A DNA stretch of 64,000 nt from Homarus americanus. Lineage: Eukaryota > Arthropoda > Malacostraca > Decapoda > Nephropidae. Location of the stretch: NCBI RefSeq assembly GCF_018991925.1, contig NW_024732415.1:3395981-3459980 (forward strand), written 5' to 3'. Numbering within the stretch: position 1 is the stretch's first letter; every line of letters begins with the position of its first letter. Positions 33,920-45,940 of the stretch are shown here, piece by piece. Under the pieces are notes generated by a model. That model saw nothing but the letters and a program-made list of their open reading frames with translations, was not told the origin of the DNA and did no database searches. Both the position numbers and the translations under genes were made by a program.

Positions 33920-34164
33920 AAGTATTGGTGATTTAAATGTTGGTGATGATGTTGTGATTTAAGTATTGGTGATTTAAATGTTGGTGATGATGTTGTGATT
34001 TAAGTATTGGTGATTTAAATGTTGGTGATGATGTTGTGATTTAAGTATTGGTGATTTAAATGTTGGTGATGATGTTGTGATTTAAGTATTGGTGATTTAA
34101 ATGTTGGTGATGATGTTGTGATTTAAGTATTGGTGATTTAAATGTTGGTGATGATGTTGTGTTA
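33920..34164. repeat. 41-bp minisatellite, six near-identical units
   Basis: Each unit contains AAGTATTGGTGATTTAAATG and TTGGTGATGATGTTGTGATTT. Units start at 33920, 33961, 34002, 34043, 34084 and 34125 with almost no differences. Confidence 0.97.
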
Positions 34165-34457
34165 TTGTTGGTACTTTAACTTGGTCGACATCTGCGTGTG
34201 TTATTTATATATATAGAGTTGATGTGGCATTCCTCTACATATTACTTGGTATAATATTGTTTTATATACAGTGAAATGCACGGAAAGAGACAGCCAGACA
34301 GACAGACAGACAGGTAGATAGAAAATAAATGTGCTAAAAATAGTTACGGTAATAGACAAACTGATAGACAGATAAGAGAGATAGATAGATAGACAGATAG
34401 ATATATAGATAGATAGATAGATAAATTAATACTGAAGTCCATTATTACTGAGTTTTC
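34165..34457. repeat. (CAGA)n and (GATA)n microsatellites
   Basis: Unique to 34285, GACA units at 34290-34315, GATA/GACA at 34370-34424. Confidence 0.9.
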
Positions 34458-34543
34458 TAAGAGCCCATCAGAACAGGGGCCCATCAGAACAGGGGCCCAT
34501 CAGGACAGGGGCCCATCAGGACAGGGCCCATCGGGACAAGAAC
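34458..34543. repeat. 17-bp minisatellite GCCCATCAGGACAGGGG
   Basis: Five units with A/G variants at one position; the last is degenerate. Confidence 0.95.
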
Positions 34544-34899
34544 CCAACACATCCCAGAAGACACTGAAAAAAAAATATTCAACTTAATATTCATAATTAT
34601 TGAAGTTGAATAGCGTTTATGGACATATTTATATCTGTTATGTATTCATGTATGTATGTATGTATGTATGTATGCGTGTATGTATGTATGTATTCACTGG
34701 TACTGGAGCCTAATCATCACTGGAACACAGATAAAGTAAAACCCTACCTCATCAACTACAGATAATTACTGGCGGCGCTGGTCTCATCTTGCTCTGAGTT
34801 CTGGGATTACTGCCTTGAACAGTCGTCGAGAAAATGTGATGAGTGTATGTCAGGAGTCATGGTTAAAGAGGGAACTACTTGTAATAAAACCAGACATCA
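34544..34899. repeat. Unique DNA with (TGTA)n
   Basis: TGTA units with one GCG interruption at 34649-34693. Flanks are unique. Confidence 0.8.
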
Positions 34900-35305
34900 A
34901 CGCCACCTTACACTACCATAACCACGTGACGCCATGACTACGTGCTACCATAACCACGTGACGCCATGACTACGTGCTACCACAACCACGTGACGCCATG
35001 ACTACGTGCTACCATAACCACGTGACGCCATGACTACGTGCTACCATAACCACGTGACGCCATGACCTCATGCTACCATAACCACGTGCTACCATAACCA
35101 CGTGACGCCATAACCACGTGCTACCATAACCACGTGACGCCATAACCACGTGCTACCATAACCACGTGACGCCATAACCACGTGCTACCATAACCACGTG
35201 ACGCCATAACCACGTGACGCCATAACCACGTGCTACCATAACCACGTGACGCCACAACCACATGCTACCATAACCAGGTGACGCCACAACCACATGCTAC
35301 CACAC
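34900..35305. repeat. E-box minisatellite, CCACGTGACGCCAT / CACGTGCTACCAT
   Basis: Units of ~32 bp combine ATAACCACGTGACGCCAT with a second half (GACTACGTGCTACC or AACCACGTGCTACC). I count sixteen CACGTG hexamers. In the left half the second half-unit has TACGTG, in the right half CACGTG. Confidence 0.96.
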
Positions 35306-35334
35306 TATTTGTCAGCATTAACACCTAACCTTTG

Positions 35335-35585
35335 GATGCTGACTGCTGGGTGCAAGGTCTTTAGTGCTAGGTGTTGAGTGTTGGGTGAATGTTGGGTGAA
35401 TGTTGGGTGCTGAGTGTAGGGTGCTGAATGTTAGATGCTTAGTACTGAATGCTGGGTGCTGAGTGTTGGGTGAATGTTAGGTGCTGAGTGTTGAGTGTTG
35501 CATGCTGAATGCTGGGTGCTAGGTCTTGGGTGTTGGAACCTGAGTGCTGGGTGCTGAACGTTGGGTGGTGGGTGGTGGGTCAGTT
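35335..35585. repeat. Degenerate (TG(C/T)TGGG)n heptamer array
   Basis: GTGCTGAGTGTTGGGTGAATG-like 7-bp modules fill about 250 bp. Confidence 0.88.
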
Positions 35586-35726
35586 TACTCCAGTGGTAAG
35601 CCCTGGCTGCCATAAATCACCGCCTGCCTCCCACCTTGTACACTGTCAGAGAGCAAACAAGGGGGAAGCTAATAACTGCTGTGACTGGGCTTCTGCTGTT
35701 ATACTGCTGTTGCTGTGATTCATGGT

Positions 35727-35802
<76 letters not shown>
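35586..35802. repeat. Unique DNA then (CT)n
   Basis: Unique to 35728, pure CT at 35729-35802. Confidence 0.9.
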
Positions 35803-35806
<4 letters not shown>

Positions 35807-36065
35807 ATGACTAAACACTCTCTCCATTGTTTAAGGGAGGAAGCATCAATAATAATTGGCTGGGTAACAATAGCACAGTGCAGGATGATCCGCCTTAACT
35901 ACCGCGCTAAATGGTCCAATTGCTATTAATTGGAGATTAATGATGCAATACACACTCTTTTTATTTATATATTTTGTGACGTGTGTAAAGAAAAGTTGTG
36001 CCCATAAATCATTCATTCAATTCATACCTGTCAATCGGTCTATTTGTCAACTTCAAGCAATTTTA

Positions 36066-36100
<35 letters not shown>

Positions 36101-36252
36101 CAAATAAGATCATTACATTAGGTTTCAGATAAGTTAACAAAATTATTTAGATATTCATTTCTGGTATGTTAATCAGTTATTGATAATGTGTAATTGTATT
36201 CAGAACCGAGAGAGCGAGACAGAAAGACAGATAGACAGATAGACAGACAGAT
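35803..36252. other. Unique DNA with (GT)n and (GACA)n
   Basis: Unique 35803-36066, GT 36067-36099, AT-rich, then AGACAGATAGACAGATAGAC at 36224-36252. Confidence 0.6.
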
Positions 36253-36540
36253 ATTCCTAACTCAACTCAAATCATCAGTCAGTTTCATTCTCCTAGACAA
36301 CTGAAACACCGTAAAATTGAAACAGCTGAGGGGAAGCATCCAAAACAGAATCCTCGAGACGTTGAAACATTGATTCGAACACCGCCGTGGACCGAATCAT
36401 ACGAGACGGCAACATATTCTGATAAAAACATCCAAGATCCAAATATTTCTGCAGTCGAAAAGTCACAGAAGGGAAATATACTCGTGTTGAAACGTCTGCT
36501 CACCAGTTGCTTGTCTCGCCTGCAGGAAACCTTCTTTTTT
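36253..36540. other. Non-repetitive segment open on both strands
   Basis: A plus-strand frame without ATG runs through this segment (QFHSPRQLKHRKIETAEGKH, later VLKRLLTSCLSRLQETF). A minus-strand frame is open at 36285-36503. Composition is balanced and not low complexity. Neither strand gives a recognisable domain or clear splice sites, so it is at most a candidate exon. Confidence 0.2.
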
Positions 36541-36885
36541 TCCTTCTTGTCACATGATTTTAGTTTTATATTTATTTACATATTTATTTATTAATTTATT
36601 TATTGTTTTATTTCCTTATCTATTTAGGTATTTATATATATATATATATATTTATGTATTTTTTGTAGTTATTATTTTATGTTTATTTATTCATTTAGAT
36701 ATTTTTTTTCTGGGAGAGGACAGTCCACCTGCCCTTTGAACTCCCAGGTGTAGGAAGACTGGCGGAAATTCTTCTCTTTTTTCTTGTTATTTTTCCTCCG
36801 CATTCGTCAGCCTTTCATTCTTTTTCTTGTTTGTTGTCTTGTTGTTTATTTTTTTGTGTGTGTGTCTGGTTCGTTGTTTAGCCTT

Positions 36886-36892
<7 letters not shown>
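36541..36892. other. AT-rich DNA with TATTTATT and (TA)n
   Basis: TATTTATTTA words, (TA)n at about 36629-36650, T-rich to 36890. Confidence 0.7.
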
Positions 36893-36960
<68 letters not shown>

Positions 36961-36972
36961 ACACACACACAC
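36893..36972. repeat. (TC)n plus short (AC)n
   Basis: TC 36893-36954, AC 36958-36972. Confidence 0.95.
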
Positions 36973-37240
36973 TCGGTGATAACTGTTTCAATTTATGCAT
37001 ATAATTACTCAGCCAGAGTTCAGTAAAGGGTTTAACTACTTCATGAAAGTTGTTTGCTGAGGCGCTGGATACGATTTTCCGTCCTACATTTTACCAAGAA
37101 GTTTTAACAGCCTGTCAAGGAAGGGAACGGGTGGCTTATAGCTCATTGGATAAAGCCAAATAGAAGCAGGTTTCTCATTGGCTAAACGGATAGAGTTACA
37201 GTTATTTTGATTGGGTAATGTATTTAAAGGTGCTGGTAAG
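36973..37240. other. Unique DNA with three ATTGG words
   Basis: GCTCATTGGATAAAGCC, CTCATTGGCTAAACGG and TTGATTGGGTAATG (37140-37220) are inverted CCAAT boxes. TAGCTCATTGGATAAAGCC also resembles a tRNA D-arm. Confidence 0.4.
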
Positions 37241-38607
37241 AAGTACTATCATCACTATCATCCCTACCACCACTACCACTATCTCTGTCATTATCACTAT
37301 TACCACTATTCCCTGACACTAACATCATCATCCCTCTTACTACCATAACCACGATCACAACCATCACCATCATCCCTACCACCATTATCATTACTCATAT
37401 TACCATCACCTACACTCATCTTAACTACCACTATCCACCATCATCAATACCAACACAACAACTATATCTACCACCACCACCACAATAATCACCACTTTCA
37501 CCACCACCACCACTACTACTACCCAGCACCATCAACACCACTACCACCACCCCCACCACCACCACCACAATAATCATCACTATTACCACCACTACTACCC
37601 AGCACATCAACACCACTACCACCACCCCCACCACCACCACAATAATCACCACTATCACCACCACCACTGCCCAGCACCATCAACACCACTACCACCACCC
37701 CCCACCACCACCACCACAATAATCACCACTATCACCACCACCACCACCACTACCCAGCACCATCAACACCACTACCACCACCCCACCACCACAATAATCA
37801 CCACTATCACCACCACCACCACCACTACCCAGCACCATCAACACCACTACCTACCCCACCACCACCACCCACAATAATCCTTACTATCACCACCACCACC
37901 ACCACTACCCAGCACCATCAGCACCACTACCACCCCACCACCACCACCACAATAATCACCACTATCACCTGCCACCACCACCTACCCAGCACCATCAACA
38001 CCACTACCACCGCCCCCACCGCCACCACCACAATAATCACCACTATCACCACCACCACCACCACTACCCAGCACCATCGGCACCACTACCACCCCCACCA
38101 CCACCACCACAATAATCACCACTATCACCACCACCACCACCACTACCCAGCACCATCAACACCACTACCACCACCCCACCACCACCACCACAATAATCAC
38201 CACTATCACCACCACCACCACTACCCAGCACCATCAACACCTGCCACCACCCCCACCACCACCACCACAATAATCACCGCTATCACCACCACCACCACCA
38301 CTGCAGCACCATCAACACCACTGCCACCACCCACCCACCACCACCACAGCGTCTACTATCCACCACCACCACCACACTACCCAGCACCATCAACACCTAC
38401 CACCACCCCCAACACACAATAATCACCACCTCACCATTACCCACCACCACTACCCAGCACCATCAACACCACTACCACCATCCCCACCACCACCACCACA
38501 ATAATCACCACTATCACCACCACCACTACCCAGCACCATCAACACCACTACCACCACCCCCACCAACACCCACCACAATAATCACCACTATCACCACCAC
38601 CATCATC
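37241..38607. repeat. ACC-rich satellite, unit ~77-81 bp
   Basis: About fourteen units marked by CCCAGCACCATCAACACCAC, each followed by CAC/ACC trinucleotides, ACAATAATCACCACTATC and more CAC. The first 190 bp is degenerate ACC/ATC repeats. Confidence 0.96.
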
Positions 38608-39170
38608 CCAACTAACATGTCAACAGGTAAATCAATGGTCTTAAGTGAAGCCGTCAGGTGTGAACAAAATTAGACCCGACTGCACCATCTGATATCGTCC
38701 CCAGGCTGTTTCTTCCTCATACGATACTGTCCCAAGCGACCTCTAGAGATCTTGATATCTTCTGCACTAAATCTTTACGAGAGAATTAGATATATATTTT
38801 TTTGATATGTTTTAAGATACGTCCCGATCTTACTTTGATATCTTTTAAGTGACTTCATGATATCTACTTTGATATCTTTTAAGTGACGTCACAATATCTT
38901 ACTTCTCTATCTATTAAGCGAAGTCATACTATATTTTTCGTAAGGAATATGTTTGCAATCACATACAACAATATTTTCTTAAAGTTATTACAACACAAAT
39001 AACAAACCTATAATTTTTCTTAGATTGTACTTGACTAAAAATAATTACAATAGGTATAAAAATATATAAATTATGCAGAAGTTAGTAATATACAAGGGAT
39101 TATATTATTATTATTATTATTATTTTTTTTTTTAGGTATAAGTTTTGAGTCACTCCAGTTCACTCCAGTA
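38608..39170. other. Unique DNA with GATATC array
   Basis: At 38791-38940 about three and a half ~38-bp units contain TTTGATATCTTTTAAGTGAC; one carries TGACGTCA (38884-38891). AT-rich DNA, then (ATT)n at about 39104-39122. Confidence 0.7.
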
Positions 39171-39202
39171 CCTACCTGTTGTCCCAGTACACAACAGGTA
39201 GG
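39171..39202. repeat. Perfect 12-bp hairpin
   Basis: CCTACCTGTTGT (39171-39182), 8-base loop, ACAACAGGTAGG (39191-39202). It is flanked by copies of CCAGTTCACTC on both sides. Confidence 0.8.
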
Positions 39203-39425
39203 CCAGTTCACTCTCCTTAGGTGGTCGGGGAAATAAGAACGTGTCTCGGGTGTCTTAATGAACTTCCGGTTATGCTTCTGTAAGGTCGATTTGCATAATT
39301 TTTTGGGGTGAAGACGAACGAGGTGTGTGGAATTCGTCCTTTGTGAGTAAATTGTGAGAAAGTTTCCCCCCCACCCCCGGGTTTAAAAATATATCTTAGA
39401 ATAGTGGTAAAAAGATTGTTATTCG

Positions 39426-39426
<1 letters not shown>
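39203..39426. other. Unique DNA
   Basis: Short poly-C (CCCCCCCACCCCCGG) near 39366; nothing else recognised. Confidence 0.5.
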
Positions 39427-40140
<714 letters not shown>

Positions 40141-40528
40141 ACACACACTCCCCCTCTAATCCCTTCCTGATCCACTCCCTCTCTCCTCCTCGGCCCCTTC
40201 ACTTCCCTCACTAATCTTCTTCTCTAACGTTCATTTATATCTTCCTTCTTCCCTTCCTTCTTCTCCTCCTCCTTCTCCTTTATTTATATTCCAATTATCA
40301 TTTCATCTCTCGTCATTATCTCCCATTACTCTCTGCTACCCACCTCTCTTGTCGTCTTCTCCTGTTCACCGATATCTATTTTCTCTTCTTGCTCTCACTT
40401 TGCCCCGATCCCCTGCTCCTCCTCCTCCTTCTGCTCCTCCCCCCTCCTGGTCCCCCCCCCTGCTCCTGCTCCTCCTCCTCCTGCTCCCCCCTGCTCCTCC
40501 TCCTCCTGCTCCTCCTCCTCCTCACTAA
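40141..40528. repeat. Pyrimidine DNA and (GCTCCTCCTCC)n
   Basis: C/T-rich, then CTGCTCCTCC units at 40410-40528. Confidence 0.88.
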
Positions 40529-41420
40529 TCCCTGCTCCCCTGGTGGACTCGTCATCACAGCCTCTACACCTGACCACCTCCATCAAGGTGACGTACGCTG
40601 GCAGATGTGGTCTACAGTTTGTTGTATTTACGTGTTATTTATTTACACTTGGGGTAATTCTATAGGTCACAGTTTGTTGTATTTACACGTTACTTGATAA
40701 TAATGGCCCCGTAGTCTTCTTATCTGAGTGTTCACTGTCTGCTTGTCTGCTGTATTGAATTCTTTCTCGACAAAATTAATCTCCGGTAAGACGCTTTACG
40801 CTGATGTACACACACACAGCTGTTGGCAGAGTACTTCCTCGACTTACCAATTATTATCACCACATAGGCCACTACAGGTATTTATTCATATTTGAAAGTA
40901 TGATAAATAATGCTATCTAGAGTTTTTATTTATTTATATATTAGTTCGTTAATTCCGTTACATTTAAGTTGACCGGACGTTGAGAGATGACGTCACACAA
41001 CCTCATAATTTATTCTCCTTTGTGTTGGTTTCGTTTCCTAGTTTAGTTCACCCTGTGTTAAACAACCTTTTTTCCTCACCTAACCCAACACAATCCACTT
41101 TATTTCCCCATTTCTTTCCGGGAAAACATAAATTACATTGTTTGTTGACTCATTTGATATATGTTTTCCCCTAATTAAATAAAAGAGTTTTATTTGTTTA
41201 TTTTGCAAGATAAATTCGACACAACTAAATTGTTTCATTGTTCTTGTATTTTCCACATTATTCCCACAACGTTTTTTGGATATTTGATATATTAATTTTT
41301 TATTTGTTCACAGTTGAGGCAGTTTAGGTAAATGTTACTCGTAATTGTGTTTATTTGTTTCTTGTTTATTTTTGTTTCTCGTTACGCTTTACATACATAC
41401 TTAGGGCCGGTGTGTTTTGG
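40529..41420. other. Unique DNA
   Basis: A ~30-bp phrase with CAGTTTGTTGTATTTAC occurs twice (about 40615 and 40669). TGACGTCA is at 40986-40993. From 41160 it is AT-rich. No gene is supported. Confidence 0.5.
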
Positions 41421-41487
41421 CCATACATACATACATACATACATACATACATACATACATACATACATACATACATACATACATACA
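41421..41487. repeat. (CATA)n microsatellite
   Basis: About 16 pure tetramer units. Confidence 0.97.
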
Positions 41488-42130
41488 CACACATCAATTA
41501 TCTCTCCACTGGACCATTACTGAGGTGGAGGAAGGTGAAGGAGGACCTCAAGTGTAACATGAAAGGCCTCGAGTGTCACTCCAGCTGAAGGCCCACTCGA
41601 TATGCCCCTCTAGGATGCAATTGGTGGTGGATGCAGGTAGTTGTAAGTGGTTGTAGTTGTTGGTGGTTGTGGTTGTAAGTGGTTGTAGGTGATGGTGGTT
41701 GTGAGTGGTGAAGTCTGTAGGGGATTGTAGCTGATAGTGGTTGTAATGGTGGATGTAACTAGTGGTAAGGTGCTTGGAGATGGTAATGGGTAGTTATGGA
41801 TGGTGATTAGAGGTTGTAGGAAATAGTTATAGGTGGATGTAGTAGTTGGTTATGAAAATAATAGAATACGCATCCATGGCAACAACAAAACTGACGATAA
41901 TAATTTTAATACAACAACAATCACAACATTACTATCAATAACAATGACAGCATACTAAAACAACAACAACAATAACATAAAATCACATATATAACAACAA
42001 CAAACAACCACATACACAACAACATGCAACCACATATACAACCACATATATAATAATAACATACAAGAACATACAACCAAATACAACAACAACAACATAC
42101 AACCACATACAACAACAACAACAAACAGCA
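41488..42130. repeat. GGTTGTAAGT array, then CAACAA/CATACAAC array
   Basis: Unique to 41620; degenerate GTGGTTGTAGGT units to 41860; then AACAACAACATACAACCACA units at 41875-42125. The two arrays are roughly complementary (GTTGT versus ACAAC). Confidence 0.8.
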
Positions 42131-42330
42131 ATATACAGATAAGAATAAAACCCCAGATGTGTGACAAGAAAAAATATGTACACAAACTCACACCAGGTAG
42201 ATGAGGCGGGGATAATTTACCTGGTGGATCAGCCCCACTCGTCCTCAACACCACCAATACAGAAGAATACATTAGGTCTACTGTATTTTGTATATGTAGC
42301 TGTATTGTGTCGATGTATTGTGTTGTAAGG
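42131..42330. other. Unique DNA
   Basis: Balanced composition with a CACCAGGTAG...CTACCTGGTGG-like inverted motif near 42190-42230. Confidence 0.45.
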
Positions 42331-42355
42331 TGAGAGAGAGAGAGATGGAGGCTGT

Positions 42356-42398
<43 letters not shown>
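42331..42398. repeat. (GA)n and (CT)n in inverted arrangement
   Basis: GA 42331-42345, 13-bp spacer, CT 42359-42398; the arms can pair. Confidence 0.9.
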
Positions 42399-42400
<2 letters not shown>

Positions 42401-42408
42401 CTCACCAG

Positions 42409-42518
42409 ACGGGAGAGGAGACAGCCCGGTATCAAGGCGGCAGCTCACTTCTCCACCACCAATATTGACTCACCAACAAGCAATTCCTGCCAGTTTTATT
42501 GCCAAGCCAGGAATGGGA
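42409..42518 (+). CDS. Candidate exon with RGDSP motif
   Basis: The (CT)n tract followed by CCCCTCACCAG makes an unusually good 3' splice acceptor shape. The next 110 bp is open and non-repetitive, reading (D)GRGDSPVSRRQLTSPPPI and then THQQAIPASFIAKPGM before a weak GTAGGA donor-like site. The RGDSP peptide is the classical integrin-binding sequence of extracellular-matrix proteins, but five residues can arise by chance. The right end merges into the GGAAT minisatellite. No partner exon is visible. Confidence 0.2.
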
Positions 42519-43060
42519 GTAGGAATAAGAATCAGTCGAGGAACCGAAATGGAATAGAAAACATGAAGGAGGATAAAAACAGGAATGGGAGGAGAAATAC
42601 CTTGGAATAGGAATTGGAAAAATAACTTGACTGGAACGGGAAACGGGGAGGGAACTATTTTGTGATGGGAATGATAATGAGAATTAATTTGGAATGGGAA
42701 TTGAGATGAAAATTAGTTTGGAATAGGAATTGGAAAGATAAATAGTCTGGAATAGGACTTGGGAGATAAATTAGTCTAATGGGAATTGGGAATATAGGTT
42801 TAACTAGTCTGGAATGGGAATGGTGAAGATAGGAACTTTATAATAGGAAGAACAAGAGTGGACATGGGAATGGTACAGGAAGATGGGAATGGAATTAGGA
42901 ATAACTGGAATAGGATTGAAAATATAAATTGATATCTTAGTGAAAGGCAATTGAAATGGGACTGTAGGAATGGGAATGGTAGTAGCTATGGGATAATATC
43001 GATTGGAACGAGAACTGGAATACTTATTGAAATGAGGGTTGGAATGGGAATGGGAATGTG
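42519..43060. repeat. Degenerate GGAATGGGAATT minisatellite
   Basis: GGAATAGGAATTGG and TTAGTCTGGAATGGGAAT phrases recur with a loose ~40-bp period. Confidence 0.85.
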
Positions 43061-43141
43061 TCTCAATTCGTCCTAATTCCTTGTTTACGAACGAGGACTA
43101 AGAGGGGATATATTTCTCGGGTGTCAAATATAGAAGATGGA

Positions 43142-43224
<83 letters not shown>

Positions 43225-43330
43225 GGAAAGGGAAAGAGGAAGGAGAGATGGAGAAAGAGAGAAAGATATGGATAGGGAAAAAGAAAGAGAAAAGTAGAGA
43301 AAGTAGAGAAAGAGAGAAAGTGAGTGAGAG
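43061..43330. repeat. (GA)n and purine tract
   Basis: GA 43142-43221, then GAGAAAGAGA-type purine DNA. Confidence 0.93.
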
Positions 43331-43787
43331 ACAGAGTAAAATATGCATACAAACGAATAAACAACCAACAAACAACAAGAATCTTAAACTAAACAACAAA
43401 CAAAAAACAATATAAACAACACGAATAAATTAACAGAATAAAACAGAAAAAAACAGAATACATTAAGTTGTTTGACTGTATCTACAACAATAAAAAAAAC
43501 ATACCAAACAAACACAAAAAAAAACGCACGATAAACAGAGCTGGTTATAGATGTTTTAAAAAAAATATATTAATAAAAACATACAAATAAAACACCCAAA
43601 TTGAGTATATTCATCTAGTTGTATGTTCAGAATAAATATAAACACAAAATAAACATTAAATAAACACGTAAAAACACAGTAAACATATTTTGGTTGCAGG
43701 TATGTTCAATAACCTCTACTGCTGTTATGACTTCTAACATGAGCAGTGCCCGACCGCCTGAGCCCTCGAGTGTGACGCAGCGTTCTC

Positions 43788-43791
<4 letters not shown>
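43331..43791. other. A-rich DNA
   Basis: AAACAACAAAC and ATAAACA words; a GC-richer patch at 43740-43790. Confidence 0.55.

Positions 43792-43831
<40 letters not shown>
43792..43831. repeat. (AC)n microsatellite
   Basis: Pure AC for 20 units. Confidence 0.97.
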
Positions 43832-43835
<4 letters not shown>

Positions 43836-45066
43836 CAGACAGCATCTCCATAATAAATCAAATTTAGTCAGGTACCGTGACCCCGTGTACACCATCTGGT
43901 TATGTATATTCATGTATACTTATGCCATCACAGCTCTTCACTGGGTTGGAATTTTCTCGGATTACGAGTTGCTTTACCGTTCGTGACTTGGTGTTGATTA
44001 GATGAATTTATCTCTCTGCCTGTCTCCCCCTGTCTGTCTATCTGTCTGTCTATATGTTTATCTGTATGTCTGTCTGTCTGGGAGGCTCATTCATTAATCT
44101 TAATCTTAACTTCATGTTGTATTGCCAAAGGTGTTCTATGTCAGGATCCCCCACGAGGATAATATGACATTTTTTTTTCGGAGATAAAGAAGAAATAATA
44201 GAAAAGGTAAAATAAAAGTGAAACGTGAGATACAAAAAACAATGCTGTTGTTTAAACACTTTTTAGTTTTCCTTAACTGAGTTGGGACAGTGTTGCCGTC
44301 TCCTGGGGGCTCCCAATTTACCACTGGATTCAGAGTTGATCATTGATGGGCGGAGCTCCGAAGAGGTTAAGAACCACCGCCATGTATTTTGAACCAAGGA
44401 ACATGAAACCGAAGGTGTCCCCCAAATCTGACCCCAAATAAGGTCAACAATTTGACCTTTAGAGGCCATTCTAAAACATATTATGTCATAAAATTTAACA
44501 ACAACGGAAGGTTATAGAGGCAGTATTGGTGTCAAAAGAGAAATCTTATCAACAACAAAATAATAATTTTGAGGTATACAGCGGTTGGGTCAGCCATGAG
44601 ACCTGTACATTAATGTGATTCAAGTTCAGAAGACAAACTCAACTAAAATTAATGTAGTGATCTGAGTTACAACTTAAAAGTAATATGCAGGGTTTGTCAT
44701 TAACGGATATATCATGTGTTAAAATGTTTATCGGAAAACTACAGATAGATTATTACCAAAATATAAAAACAAGATAATTAAACATAATATTCCAGGTCAG
44801 TGTTGGGTGACTCATAAGGAACTCTCAACCAAGATTTTTTAGAATTTCCTTTTCTAATCCATATTGTAATTACTTTAACATTTTAAACGAATTCTGCCTT
44901 CTTGCTTTTGACGTTTTTGAATAAGTAAAATTAACCAGTTCATTAGGCGAGTCACACAGTAAGTATGATTTTCTGGCATATGTATATAACAACATATATG
45001 CGTATGTGTATGTATATCGTAATGAAAACCTGGAACTAACACATGATACATTAAACGAATTGGTGA

Positions 45067-45069
<3 letters not shown>
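43832..45069. other. Unique DNA with (CTGT)n
   Basis: TCTG/CTAT units at 44012-44082. The rest is unique. A minus-strand frame at 44263-44469 is open but has no recognisable domain. Confidence 0.5.

Positions 45070-45118
<49 letters not shown>
45070..45118. repeat. (GT)n microsatellite
   Basis: Pure GT for about 24 units. Confidence 0.97.
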
Positions 45119-45119
<1 letters not shown>

Positions 45120-45274
45120 AGTAATAAGCCTCTGTGAGTAACGTGAGTCGGTGATTGATGACTCATGAGTCTAATGAGTTTATAATGAAGAAAATTCAGC
45201 CCCAGACGTAAACATTAGCCCCCATTATTGCCCCATTTATATCCTGGTGATGGAGTGAGAATGTTTCTACCTAT

Positions 45275-45560
45275 TACTCTTCCTCTTCCTCTTCCCATAC
45301 CTCTTCTTCCTCTGCCCATTTGTCATCTTATTCCTCTTCCCATTATTCTACCCATTTGTCTTCTTATTCCTCTTGCTCTTTCCATTCCTCTTCTTCCCAT
45401 ACTTATTCTTCCTCTCCAATTCCTCTTCTTATTCCTCTTCCCATTCATCTTCTCCCTCTTTCCATTCCTCTTCCCATTTCTCTTCTTCCTATTCCTCATC
45501 CCATTCCTCTTCTTTCTCTTCCCATTCCTCCTCTTTTTCCTCGTTCCATTCCTATTCTTT
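45275..45560. repeat. Pyrimidine minisatellite, core CATTCCTCTTCC
   Basis: TTCCTCTTCCCATTCCTCTT-type units of about 12-24 bp. Preceding DNA (45119-45274) is unique. Confidence 0.88.
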
Positions 45561-45773
45561 CGTTATTCTGGATTCTCAAAAGTTCATAAGTATCTCGTCT
45601 TCCTGCCAACTGGGAATAAGAGAATATTTTTTACTGTTTAAAGTCTCAGTGTAATTCCGACGCCATATTGACCGTAACTTTGGTATAGTCTTAAAATATT
45701 CAGTATCAGGGTGAAAGTTTTTAACATACGAAACCGGATTCAGGGTTTTGGGTGTATGAACCGGATTCTGAAA
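45561..45773. other. Unique DNA before the telomere-like array
   Basis: AACCGGATTC occurs twice (about 45731 and 45759) just before the array. Confidence 0.5.
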
Positions 45774-45898
45774 GGTTAGGTTAGGTTAGGTTAGGTTAGG
45801 TTAGGTTAGGTTAGGTTAGGTTAGGTTAGGTTAGGTTAGGTTAGGTTAGGTTAGGTTAGGTTAGGTTAGGTTAGGTTAGGTTAGGTTAGGTTAGGTTA
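45774..45898. repeat. Interstitial (TTAGG)25, perfect
   Basis: 125 bp of GGTTA pentamers with no mismatch, exactly 25 units. TTAGG is the ancestral arthropod telomere unit. Ordinary sequence on both sides shows the array is internal. Confidence 0.98.
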
Positions 45899-45940
45899 AG
45901 TTTGTGAAGAAAGACAAGATAATAAAAAAACTATATATTA

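Noticed and set aside
37140..37215. Possible tRNA-like sequence (TAGCTCATTGGATAAAGCC)
   Set aside because: Resembles a D-arm, but no box B, no anticodon arm and no acceptor stem can be formed.
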